Part shown: positions 30,001 to 37,768 of the stretch, one piece after another
How the letters are laid out: every line of letters begins with the position of its first letter
Numbering within the stretch: position 1 is the stretch's first letter
Assembly: GCA_018661505.1 (NCBI GenBank)
Contig: JABJIE010000070.1
Coordinates: 25,903 to 89,902 of the forward strand
DNA: 64,000 bases
Source of the DNA: Lentimicrobiaceae bacterium
GTDB taxonomy: Bacteria; Bacteroidota; Bacteroidia; Bacteroidales; F082
Direction: 5' to 3'
Notes under the pieces: generated by a model
The model's database searches: none
What the model saw: the letters and a program-made list of their open reading frames with translations, nothing else
What the model was told of the DNA's origin: nothing
Made by a program: the position numbers and the translations under genes

Positions 30001-30890
30001 ATGAAAGCTCTCTTACTTCTAAAGAAAAATGTGATAACTATAATTAATAGGATTAGAGCAATACTAACGGTTATAATAATATCATTCTTTATTTGTCTAG
30101 CATTACCAAGTGCAACTAAGGCATTTCCGAAGTAATCAACATTAAATTGATTATTAAATTTTTGGTTTAATGCCCCAATGGTCATATCAATATCATAAAA
30201 TAGCACCTCGTTTTCTGCTGTATTATTGCTTGAAGCTGGAGTCAGTAGAAAAACTATATTCCTTTTATCTTTTGTGATAAAGTATTTACCATATGTAAGG
30301 AAATTATCGTCTACATTTAGGGTTTTAAGCTTGTTAAGTGCTATTTGTGTCAGGTGTAAAGGATCTGAGGAAATCATGCCTTTTGTGGCAAAAGATGCAG
30401 GTCCTATCAGGTTCTTATAATTACTTCTTATGGTTTTACCAATATTCAATGGAGTTATTAAGGTATCAATAATATCATAGTCAGAGTCTGAAAGAAATAA
30501 GGGCAGATTTGTACTTAATATTTCATATACTTCCATCATATCATCTTGTGAGGGAGCATAATCAATTGTTTTTATCAAATTCGGAATATACCTGACATGA
30601 ATAGAGTCGGTCAATATATCAGCAAACTCTGAGAGTAATTCAGGATTAACCTGAGAGGTATCATTTAAACTTATACTAAATACAATCTTATCAAGTAATT
30701 TGGAGTTCGAATAAACAAAATTCAAGTGGTTTAACTTCTTATTATTTGGAAGGATTTTAGTAATGTCCTCAGAAAGTGAGAGTTTTGAAGCAAGAATAAC
30801 GCTAAGCACAACAATTACTAATAACAGAAACAGTGATTTGAATCTATTATTCCCAATGAAATTATATGTACCAACAAAAAAGCTGTTCAT
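27048..30890 (-). CDS. Trifunctional MMPL transporter / lysophospholipid acyltransferase / SAM methyltransferase
   Basis: Three domains lie in one 1280-residue chain. Residues about 1-860 form an RND/MMPL exporter with two sets of membrane helices and two periplasmic loops. Residues about 880-1070 form a PlsC-type acyltransferase with H-x4-D (NHQSHID) and FPEGHRS; the usual Thr of FPEGTRS is His here. Residues about 1100-1280 form a class I methyltransferase with the SAM motif DLGCGYGYLS. In Bacteroidota this fusion is known from flexirubin/aryl polyene-like clusters, where MMPL proteins are thought to move the lipid-linked product outward. It overlaps both neighbours by 4 bp. It acts at the inner membrane. 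Confidence 0.9.
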   Translation of the reverse strand: MNSFFVGTYNFIGNNRFKSLFLLLVIVVLSVILASKLSLSEDITKILPNNKKLNHLNFVYSNSKLLDKIVFSISLNDTSQVNPELLSEFADILTDSIHVRYIPNLIKTIDYAPSQDDMMEVYEILSTNLPLFLSDSDYDIIDTLITPLNIGKTIRSNYKNLIGPASFATKGMISSDPLHLTQIALNKLKTLNVDDNFLTYGKYFITKDKRNIVFLLTPASSNNTAENEVLFYDIDMTIGALNQKFNNQFNVDYFGNALVALGNARQIKNDIIITVSIALILLIIVITFFFRSKRAFIIIFMPAVFGAIVSLAILYLIKGDVSAISLGIGAVLLGICVDYSLHIYSLFREGVAKKTILKNLSGAIILSSLTTASAFLSLYFINSTALNDLGLFAAISIISAAIFSLVVLPQLLGKQKVKLKSNLSIIDIIAKYDYSKGKYLKFIIVIVTIVLFIISTNVGFDADMMKNNYMSDRLTETEKRINAITSLSKKTIYIVTTGKNSQKALERNAEVGRIIDELEEEGLIKGASVINKIFPSQNEQNNAIDKWNNYWANKSQNLKIILDSCATESGFSINAFDDFFEIIKKDYQTISLEESKIINDLFIDNFLIEKDTLCAIINILKVNGSNSDIHAVYNQFDEMDHVWIIDKRLITSEFVTILNNNFNKLVIISLSLVFIILLIAYGRIELALITMIPIIVSWIWTVGIMGIIGIDFNIFNVIILTFIFGLGIDYSIFIMRGLILEFKNGEAELSHYKVSIILSGITTIAGVGVLIFAQHPALRSIAIMSIIGIISVIIVTFSLLPGIFRWLVYNKNSKRNRPVTFIDLIFSIWALLVFVSGSIILSLITVFFEFIPVKKSKKKVLIHKLFRYLTWVMIYMNFMSKKTIINTTGEDYIKPSIIIANHQSHIDVMLMMLLNWRVVVLTNPRNFSSPIYGRALRYAGFIEVDGDYNYMLEQVKKQTDEGYSVVIFPEGHRSEGNKLKRFHKGAFQLASALNLDILPIIIYGQKEALKKSEFFLKRAKLITKFLPRIRVNDSAFGENPKDQAKNIKKYFENEYNEVARSLETPNYYSNFIKKNFIYKGPVLEWYTRIKINFEDDYNLFNDLIPNTSVVSDLGCGYGYLSILLGLMSNERIITGVDYDSDKIATASNCAVKSDNVTFISADITNLVIHKSDVFVLNDVLHYLPADKQEQIIDSCINSLNENGMIIIRDADKNMTSRHIGTIITEFFSTGLGFNKSNNKLEFTSKAKIEKIVAQRNMEMEVIDNTKRTSNVIYIIKSQRN

Positions 30891-32101
30891 TTATTTTCTT
30901 TAAGGGCCGAGGTAACTTTTATTAAAGACCACGAAATCAAGAAAGAAAGAATCCCCAATGATAATCCTAGAAGAAGACTTCCCAAAATGTATTGTATAAT
31001 ACTGTACCCAAACTCCTTAAGAGTATTATAAAACTCTCCATCAACTATCTGTTGTTTTAAATAATAGATAGTATCAATATCAAACTCTTGTGGGTTATCA
31101 AAGAATAGACCTCCAAACTGATAGCTAAAATATATAATAAATGGTATAACAGGAGGTAGACTTATATTTGAAAATATCAGTACAATTATTTTATTGAGTC
31201 TGAATATATGAGCCAAAAAAGCAGCTACTATCATTTGAAAACCCCATATGGGAGCAATTCCCATAAATATACCGAACCCAATGGCCATACTAACCTTATG
31301 CGGGGTTTCATTATGCAGGGTAATTTGTTCTCTTACAATCTTGGTAAATTTGTTTTGAGTAATATATTTAAAGGCTTTTAAGGGTAAGACCAATAAAAAT
31401 GTAATTAAAACAAGAACTGTATTTAGTAAGCTTATTCTAGCAAAATCTCTGAATGGTCTAAAGTGGGTAACCCTTTTTTCTGGTGATGGATAATATACTT
31501 TTACTGGTGTTGGAATAATTTTTATGTCTTTCCAGGCTGAACGCACAAGTATTTCAATTTCAAACTCGAAACCATTGGTAAAAAATTTAGTGTTTTTATA
31601 AAACTTGATTGGATATATCCTGAATCCCGACTGAGTATCAGGTAATTTTTTATTTGTTTCCGCCCAGAACCAAAAATTTGAGAACTTATTGGCAAATGTA
31701 TTCTTTGATGGCATCCCATCTGCATTAATATTTCTAGAACCAATTATCAGCGAATCGGGATTCTTGTTTAATGCATTGAACATCTTAGGAATATCATCAG
31801 GATAATGCTGTCCGTCTGAATCGATGGTCATCACATATTCAAAACCATGTGATAAAGCTTCAGCCATTCCTTCTTTTATTGCTGCACCTTTACCTTTATT
31901 TAAGGGAAATGAAATAATTTTAAGACAAGAAACAGTATTTAATAATTCCGATGTTGAATCAGTGGAGCCATCGTTTACTATAATAATATTATCCGAATAC
32001 TTTTGAACTCCATGAATAACATCTATTAGTGTATTAGCATTATTATATGTAGGTATAATAACACAAATTTTTGAGTTTAAATTATTTATAGTGTGCTCCA
32101 A
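30887..32101 (-). CDS. Family 2 glycosyltransferase fused to DUF2062
   Basis: Residues 1-230 are a GT2 domain: VIIPTYNNANTLIDVI at the start, VNDGSTDST, and the metal/sugar-binding TIDSDGQHYPDDI. After a membrane helix (about 235-255) the C-terminal half is DUF2062 (KVSMAIGFGIFMGIAPIWGF, FSNISLPPVIPF) with further membrane segments. Enzymes of this shape transfer sugars on the cytoplasmic face to lipid carriers or lipids. The same architecture is seen in aryl polyene/flexirubin-type clusters. It starts 18 bp after the asparaginase stop and overlaps the next gene by 4 bp, so it belongs to the same transcript. Confidence 0.88.
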   Translation of the reverse strand: MEHTINNLNSKICVIIPTYNNANTLIDVIHGVQKYSDNIIIVNDGSTDSTSELLNTVSCLKIISFPLNKGKGAAIKEGMAEALSHGFEYVMTIDSDGQHYPDDIPKMFNALNKNPDSLIIGSRNINADGMPSKNTFANKFSNFWFWAETNKKLPDTQSGFRIYPIKFYKNTKFFTNGFEFEIEILVRSAWKDIKIIPTPVKVYYPSPEKRVTHFRPFRDFARISLLNTVLVLITFLLVLPLKAFKYITQNKFTKIVREQITLHNETPHKVSMAIGFGIFMGIAPIWGFQMIVAAFLAHIFRLNKIIVLIFSNISLPPVIPFIIYFSYQFGGLFFDNPQEFDIDTIYYLKQQIVDGEFYNTLKEFGYSIIQYILGSLLLGLSLGILSFLISWSLIKVTSALKENK

Positions 32102-32119
32102 TTTTGATTAAATATGGGT

Positions 32120-33115
32120 TTAATCATAATATGATTTACTATCTACCAATTTATTTTTACCATCCTTATATAGAGCATAGTTAAAACCTGGTTTTAGGCA
32201 ATAAGCTCCTGTTTCTCCTGCCTTATTCATTGCGATAAAACCTATTTGATATGATTTGTGATCAGGTACTTTTTGCACTATTCTGATAACAGCTTCTTCA
32301 ACAGCCTGCTGAGGAGTTTTTCCATTTCGCATTAACTCAACAACTAAAAATGAACCTAATGTTTTCATTACTAGCTCTCCCATGCCTGTGGCAGTTGCGC
32401 CACCAATTTCATTATCAACAAATAGTCCTGCACCAATAATAGGAGAATCTCCCACTCTACCTCTCTTCTTGAATCCTAATCCACTTGTTGTGCATGCCCC
32501 AGCCATATCTCCGTTTGCATCGATGGCAATAAGTCCAATTGTATCATGGTAATAGTTTGGATCATTCTCCCAATTTAGAGCAGGATTATAATCTCTTTTT
32601 TTAATTTCCTTTTCCCAGGCCTTCTTCGCCTTTTCGGTCAGTAAATTTTCTTTTTTAAAGCCGTTTTCAATAGCAAAATCTTGTGCTCCTTTCCCTGATA
32701 GCATAACATGCGGTGTACTATCCATTACCAATCTTGCTACTGATATGGGATGCACAATATCCTCCAAAAAGCACACCGAACCAGCATTGCCATCTGGGCC
32801 CATTATTGAAGCATCAAGGGTAACTACACCTTCGATATCAGGTAATCCCCCACGACCAACACTCATATTTTCGGGATCTGCTTCGGGTATCCAAACTCCT
32901 TGTTCAACTGCATCAACAATACTACCTCCATTATTTAACACCTTAATTGCTGCTTCATTGGCTTCAAGCCCGTGGCTCCATGTTGAGATTACAACTGGTT
33001 TGTCTGTTACTAAAAGGTCTTTAGAGTTTGATGATGCGGATTTTAGTACTCCAGGAATCAATGTAATGGCACCGGCAAGGCTCGTTTGCTCCAGGAACTT
33101 TCTTCTGTTAATCAT
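32120..33115 (-). CDS. Glycosylasparaginase (Ntn hydrolase) with Tat signal
   Basis: The 331-residue protein begins NRRKFLEQTSLAGA, a twin-arginine signal, so it is exported folded. The core matches N4-(beta-N-acetylglucosaminyl)-L-asparaginase, which cleaves the Asn-GlcNAc bond of glycoasparagines. HDTIGLIAIDANGDMAG contains the self-cleavage site before Thr192, which becomes the nucleophile; GRVGDSPIIGAGLF and ATATGMGE bind substrate. The closest known bacterial enzyme is that of Elizabethkingia/Flavobacterium. It is the first gene of the minus-strand run that continues into the GT2-DUF2062 gene. Whether the joint transcript reflects a joint function is unclear. Confidence 0.92.
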   Translation of the reverse strand: MINRRKFLEQTSLAGAITLIPGVLKSASSNSKDLLVTDKPVVISTWSHGLEANEAAIKVLNNGGSIVDAVEQGVWIPEADPENMSVGRGGLPDIEGVVTLDASIMGPDGNAGSVCFLEDIVHPISVARLVMDSTPHVMLSGKGAQDFAIENGFKKENLLTEKAKKAWEKEIKKRDYNPALNWENDPNYYHDTIGLIAIDANGDMAGACTTSGLGFKKRGRVGDSPIIGAGLFVDNEIGGATATGMGELVMKTLGSFLVVELMRNGKTPQQAVEEAVIRIVQKVPDHKSYQIGFIAMNKAGETGAYCLKPGFNYALYKDGKNKLVDSKSYYD

Positions 33116-33145
33116 GATTTTATAATTGAAATATTTAAATGCAAT

Positions 33146-33313
33146 TTATGAAATATTTTTTGGTTTGTAACCCCTAATACCATAGAATACAATATAAATA
33201 TAGCTAGCAACAGTAACTATGAATGATGTGTGAACACCATACCTATCCACAATAACACCCGTTAATAGTGGAAGCAACCCACTTCTGTACATGTTTGGAC
33301 TAGTGTCGTTCAT
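33146..33313 (-). pseudogene. C-terminal remnant of a FucP-like sugar MFS transporter
   Basis: Read on the minus strand, these bases encode 55 residues (with GLLPLLTGVIVDRYGVHTSF and YIYIVFYGIRGYK). They closely resemble the last transmembrane pair of L-fucose:H+ symporter-type transporters, which end in a similar ILPL-G-x2-D and YLYILFYG-GYK pattern. An in-frame stop (TAA) lies three codons upstream of the first ATG, and the YqeY-like gene occupies the next bases, so the other roughly 350 residues are missing. I call it a deletion remnant rather than a gene. It would leave a 225-bp intergenic region without other features. Confidence 0.7.
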
Positions 33314-33340
33314 ATTAGAGTATTATTTAGGATGGTTAAT

Positions 33341-33802
33341 TTAGCTGCTTAGTAATTGCTTAACAATTGTTGATACTGTTCTGTTATCAGCTTTACCTGC
33401 CAATTGTTTTGAGGCCATTCCCATTACTCTACCCATATCTTTCATGGTTGAAGCTCCTGTTTCTGTAATAATATTCTGAATTAGAGCTTTTATTTCGTCT
33501 TCTGACAATTGTTCTGGAAGATAATTTTCAATGATTTCAGACTGAAATAATTCAACTTCAGCCAAATCATCTCTGCCTTGACTTTTATATATTTCGGCTG
33601 ACTCCTTGCGTTGCTTCACAAGCTTTTGCAATACTTTTAATTCAACTTCCTTAGGTATTTCAGCTCCACCTATTCCTACTCCTGTTTTCTCCATCAGAAG
33701 AGCAGATTTTATAGCTCTCAGGGATTCAAGTCGTTGTTTATCGCGATTCAGCATCGCTTTTTTAATATCATTGTTTATTAATATCTCTAAACTCATAATC
33801 AT
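33341..33802 (-). CDS. GatB/YqeY domain protein
   Basis: This 153-residue (or 151-residue) helical protein matches the YqeY family: SLEILINNDIKKAMLNRDK at the start, then LRAIKSALL, and ENYLPEQLSEDEIKALI and GKADNRTVSTIVKQLL towards the end. The domain is shared with the tail of the GatB subunit of tRNA amidotransferase, and the free-standing protein is thought to touch tRNA metabolism, but its job is not established. Both ATG codons (33802 and 33796) are possible. It follows ftsZ by 201 bp on the same strand, a neighbourhood I recall from other Bacteroidota, and has its own -7 element. Confidence 0.9.
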   Translation of the reverse strand: MIMSLEILINNDIKKAMLNRDKQRLESLRAIKSALLMEKTGVGIGGAEIPKEVELKVLQKLVKQRKESAEIYKSQGRDDLAEVELFQSEIIENYLPEQLSEDEIKALIQNIITETGASTMKDMGRVMGMASKQLAGKADNRTVSTIVKQLLSS

Positions 33803-33812
33803 GTAGTTTATG

Positions 33813-33820
33813 CAAATATA
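33813..33820 (-). promoter_or_regulatory. Predicted -7 element (TATATTTG) of the YqeY-like gene
   Basis: The minus strand reads TATATTTG 10-16 bp before the two candidate ATGs. No TTG lies at the right distance upstream. It would allow expression separate from ftsZ. Confidence 0.38.
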
Positions 33821-34003
33821 ATTATAGTTATGTGTGTCGCATTCATTTCTTAATAATACAATGATACTTGGATAATTGGGTTATTGAAAACACTATGCAA
33901 TCACGGTGTTAGTAACATTAAAAAGTACAATGCTAAACTTTGTGATTTGATCTTATTTATAAATTCAGAAAATACAGTGAATTTTGAAATAATAATAATT
34001 TTA

Positions 34004-35566
34004 TTAATCTACATTGTCATGAAGGAATGAATTATCCGATTTAATAATTGGTTGATTTTTTGAATCTTCACCAAGTGTGTAGCGCGATACAACAGATTCT
34101 GATGAATGATCCTTTTCATCAAGTTCAACATTTTTCCTAACATAAGCAGGCTGGTTTTCAAGCTCACTCATTTTTTCATGCGAACGCAGATTTATACTTA
34201 GATCCTTAAGCTTATTTACTCTTTCCTTAGCATTTTTGTTGATACCATCTTCATTTCCTTCTTCCTTTTGCTGTTCTTTGGTTTCAACTTCCTCTTTTTT
34301 TGATGAGACGGTATGTCCGATACTTAGATAGTTTTCCTCAGTTTTTTTTATCAAGGAAGATGTGTCTTTTGAAATTTTGGTTGGTGATGCCTTTGGCGTA
34401 CTTTCTTCTATTTTATCCAGAGCATGAACAATTTTTGACTCTTCCTGTTTAATATCAACAACTGTTTCTGTTGATTTTGGCGTAACTTTAATAATTTCTG
34501 TTATTACTTCTTCACTTCTTTCTTCCTCTGCTACCACTGGAGAAATTGTTTCCTCCTTACTTTTATCTCCTACTATACCTACTGTTGTTTTTACTGGTTC
34601 TGGGTCTTTTCTAACTGCATCAAAACCTGTGGCAATAATAGTTATGCCTACTTTATCACCGAGTGTTTCATCTTTTCCAACACCCCATATAGTTTCAGCA
34701 CCATCTCCACTTTCACTTTGGACAAAGTTTGTTATTTCTGTTATTTCGTCCATTGTAATATCATCCGTACCCGCAGTTATATATAGAAGTATATCTGTTG
34801 CACCTACAATTTCATTATCGTTGAGTAGTGGTGAATTCATTGCTTCTTCTATGGCTTTTGCTGCTCTATCTTCACCTTCGGCAGTAGCAGAACCCATAAT
34901 AGCTTTTCCGCTATCTTTTATAACTGTACGAACATCTTCAAAATCTACATTAACATAACCAGGAACCGTAATTAGTTCTGCTATACCTTTTGCTGCAGAT
35001 GTTAGAACATTGTCAGCTTGAGCAAATGCTTCTCCCAAAACAAGGTTTCCAAACTGCTCACGCAATTTGTCATTGCTTATAACTAAAAGTGCGTCTACAT
35101 GCTTTTTGATTTCACTTATCCCTAACTCAGCCTGTTGCTTCCTTCTTCTTCCTTCAAAACCAAATGGTAGAGTAACAATACCCACTGTAAGTATATTCAT
35201 CTCTCTGGCAAGTTCTGCAATAACTGGTGCAGCACCGGTTCCAGTTCCACCACCCATGCCAGCAGTTATAAATAGCATCTGAGTGTACTCATCATCTAAT
35301 AATTCTTTGATTTTTTCTATGGAGCTTTCTGCTGATTCCTTACCAACTTTGGGGTTGGCTCCAGCACCTAATCCACCACTGTCACCTATCTCTATTTTTA
35401 TGGGCACCGGACTCGACTCAAGTGCCTGTAAATCAGTATTGCATACGGCAAACTCAACTCCTTTTATCCCTTGCTTAAACATGTGATTTACGGCGTTGGA
35501 GCCACCTCCACCAACGCCTAACACCTTGATGATTGAAGGATGCTGTTTAGGTTCAAATGTAATCAT
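34004..35566 (-). CDS. ftsZ: Cell division protein FtsZ
   Basis: FtsZ is the tubulin-like GTPase that forms the division ring. The 520-residue protein has GGGGSNAVNHM near residue 18, the GTP loop GMGGGTGTGAAPVIAE (about 103-118) and the synergy loop NVDFEDVRTVI. After residue about 330 comes a long, charged, low-complexity linker of some 170 residues rich in Glu, Lys and Ser. The chain ends with SDNSFLHDNVD, which I take as the phylum's C-terminal peptide for binding FtsA and other partners. It is the last morphogenesis gene of the dcw run, 101 bp after ftsA. Confidence 0.97.
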   Translation of the reverse strand: MITFEPKQHPSIIKVLGVGGGGSNAVNHMFKQGIKGVEFAVCNTDLQALESSPVPIKIEIGDSGGLGAGANPKVGKESAESSIEKIKELLDDEYTQMLFITAGMGGGTGTGAAPVIAELAREMNILTVGIVTLPFGFEGRRRKQQAELGISEIKKHVDALLVISNDKLREQFGNLVLGEAFAQADNVLTSAAKGIAELITVPGYVNVDFEDVRTVIKDSGKAIMGSATAEGEDRAAKAIEEAMNSPLLNDNEIVGATDILLYITAGTDDITMDEITEITNFVQSESGDGAETIWGVGKDETLGDKVGITIIATGFDAVRKDPEPVKTTVGIVGDKSKEETISPVVAEEERSEEVITEIIKVTPKSTETVVDIKQEESKIVHALDKIEESTPKASPTKISKDTSSLIKKTEENYLSIGHTVSSKKEEVETKEQQKEEGNEDGINKNAKERVNKLKDLSINLRSHEKMSELENQPAYVRKNVELDEKDHSSESVVSRYTLGEDSKNQPIIKSDNSFLHDNVD

Positions 35567-35667
35567 ATCAGTTATTTTGATTTGGAATACTTAAAATTAA
35601 TCTATTTGAAAAGGTTGATAATTGATATTAGTTAGTAGTTTTTAACAAAAAAAAGTTAATTGCGACA

Positions 35668-36987
35668 TTACTCAGAAGTATCATTTTCAAACCAGTTTTT
35701 TAGTGATTGAAGAAATCTTGATGGACCGGATTCACCATCACTATCCTTACTTCTTCTTTTATCACGTTTTTTTGCTTTATCGTTTCCTGAGCTATTGTCA
35801 TCAGGATTTAAATTACCTTCTCGAATCTTAGCTATGTCAAAACGGATAATACCTTCAATAACAAGACCGATACCAGTAGCATACATTGGGCTCGCCATTT
35901 CTTCAACAACATCCTTGGCAAGATGTTCATTTGGGTATCCAATACGAGTTGCCATACCAGTTGTAAATTCAGCTAATTGGTCTATATGTTTTAGCTGTGA
36001 TCCACCACCTGTCATGACAATACCAGCTATTAGTTTTTTTTCAAATCCTGAGTTCTTAATCTCAAAAAACACTTGGTCAATAATTTCTTCCATCCGTGCC
36101 TGTATTATTGACGCCAGATTCTTCAAGGTAATTTCCTTTGGAGGTCTGCCGCGTAGACCAGGAATAGCAACAACCTCATCATCTCTGTTTTCACTTGCAA
36201 GAGCTGATCCAAACTTTACCTTTAATTCTTCAGCATGTTTCTTAATTATGGTACAACCTTCCTTTACATCCTCAGTTACAATATCACCACCAAAAGGAAT
36301 CACTGCTGAATGTCGTATGATATTATCTTGGAATATGGCAATATCAGTTGTTCCGCCACCAATATCAACCAATACTACACCAGCTTCTTTTTCTTCCTCA
36401 CTCAATACAGCTTCAGCTGAAGCGATTGGCTCAAGAATGAGATTGACCATCTCTAGATCTGCCTTTTTTATACACTTATAGATGTTCTTAGCAGAGGCTG
36501 TTTGAGCTATAATAATATGAAAATTAGCCTCCAAATTGTTGCCAAGCATACCAACGGGCTCCCTTATACCACCTTCGTTGTCAATAATGTAATCCTGTGG
36601 TATAACATCTATTATTTCTTCTCCAGGGGCCATGCTTAGTTTGTACATATTTTGGGTAAGACTATCTATCTCTTTCATGGTAATCTCTTTATCCTCATCA
36701 TCTCTTATGATGCTTCCCCTGTGTTGATGACTTTTGATATGTTGACCAGCAATGCCTACATTCACGTATTTAATTGCAACTCCTGATTTCTCTTCAGCCA
36801 TTTGCACGGCTTTTCTTATGGATTGCACCGTGTTTTCAATGTTGGCTACAACTCCGCGTTTAACTCCAATGGATTCCGTTTTCCCGTAACCCATAATGTC
36901 AATTTTCCCAAATTCATTTTTTGTACCTACTATACAGGCAATTTTAGTAGTTCCTATGTCCAGTCCGACGATAATTTCAGATTCCAT
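35668..36987 (-). CDS. ftsA: Cell division protein FtsA
   Basis: FtsA is the actin-like ATPase that tethers FtsZ to the membrane and recruits the late divisome. The 439-residue protein has the phosphate-binding loop VGLDIGTTKIACIVG at the N-terminus, the second ATP motif VLVDIGGGTTDIAIF, and GIVMTGGGSQLKHID. The tail is a basic linker (KAKKRDKRRSKD) followed by SRFLQSLKNWFEND, which fits an amphipathic membrane-targeting helix. It lies 4 bp after ftsQ and before ftsZ. A long antisense frame opposite it is a shadow. Confidence 0.96.
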   Translation of the reverse strand: MESEIIVGLDIGTTKIACIVGTKNEFGKIDIMGYGKTESIGVKRGVVANIENTVQSIRKAVQMAEEKSGVAIKYVNVGIAGQHIKSHQHRGSIIRDDEDKEITMKEIDSLTQNMYKLSMAPGEEIIDVIPQDYIIDNEGGIREPVGMLGNNLEANFHIIIAQTASAKNIYKCIKKADLEMVNLILEPIASAEAVLSEEEKEAGVVLVDIGGGTTDIAIFQDNIIRHSAVIPFGGDIVTEDVKEGCTIIKKHAEELKVKFGSALASENRDDEVVAIPGLRGRPPKEITLKNLASIIQARMEEIIDQVFFEIKNSGFEKKLIAGIVMTGGGSQLKHIDQLAEFTTGMATRIGYPNEHLAKDVVEEMASPMYATGIGLVIEGIIRFDIAKIREGNLNPDDNSSGNDKAKKRDKRRSKDSDGESGPSRFLQSLKNWFENDTSE

Positions 36988-36991
36988 ACGA

Positions 36992-37765
36992 TTATTTTTT
37001 AGTGCAAACTATTTGATCTTTATATTTTAGGTTGATTGTTCTATACTTATCCCAATCTTCTGTTACTAAGTTTTTTTTGTAATATGATGTAAGATTTTCC
37101 ATCTTTTCTTCTACGTTGACTGTTTTTCCAAGTTTTATTATATGATTTCCGAGTATTGGTATCAAATCATATTCACCTATGCTATTTACATATACCTGTC
37201 CTATCTGCGATTTTAATAATTCGTTTTTTGCAATCAGATTATTTATCTGAAATACATTATTTAGAGGAGTATCGATATAAGTGCTATCATGTATATTATT
37301 GCTTAAATTTATATTCATATCCCCAATATAACCACTTGCTATAATTACTCTTGGCGTATATCGATTACTTAATGGAATAAAGTTCCCGTTTTTGTCAACA
37401 TATATACTTTTTCCGTTGGCGTCATAAATTCTTATAATAGGAACTTTTTCACATATATTTATTAGTAGCTTGCCATCCAGCGTCACGTAGCTATCCACAT
37501 TTTCAATATGAGGATTTATCATTAATAATTCTTCTATGCTCTCTATTTCTGTTTCCCTTAATGTTAGGTTTTGGATACTATCGATATTCCCCAACTGATT
37601 TAGAACGATCTCTGAAGAAAGAAACCCTATTTCAGTTGGTCTATATATATTTACTGTTATATCTTTTATCCATATATCAGTATTCTCATATTTTACTAAG
37701 ACTGTTAGAGAAACTAGTCCTAAAACAGTAAGTATAAAAAGCACTATTTTAAATATTCTTAGCAT
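36992..37765 (-). CDS. ftsQ: Cell division protein FtsQ/DivIB
   Basis: This 257-residue protein has one N-terminal membrane helix (about 4-24, MLRIFKIVLFILTVLGLVSL) and a periplasmic remainder that fits the POTRA plus beta domains of FtsQ. Sequence conservation in this family is low; the segment LLMINPHIENVDSYVTLDGKL resembles the POTRA end. FtsQ links FtsL to the divisome. Its position between murC and ftsA, with gaps of 3 and 4 bp, makes the assignment secure in spite of the weak sequence. Confidence 0.88.
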   Translation of the reverse strand: MLRIFKIVLFILTVLGLVSLTVLVKYENTDIWIKDITVNIYRPTEIGFLSSEIVLNQLGNIDSIQNLTLRETEIESIEELLMINPHIENVDSYVTLDGKLLINICEKVPIIRIYDANGKSIYVDKNGNFIPLSNRYTPRVIIASGYIGDMNINLSNNIHDSTYIDTPLNNVFQINNLIAKNELLKSQIGQVYVNSIGEYDLIPILGNHIIKLGKTVNVEEKMENLTSYYKKNLVTEDWDKYRTINLKYKDQIVCTKK

Positions 37766-37768
37766 ATC

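Noticed and set aside
35795..36481. 228-codon open frame on the plus strand
   Set aside because: It lies wholly opposite ftsA, whose reading frame and motifs are clear; the antisense translation has no recognisable domain and reflects codon use of the real gene.
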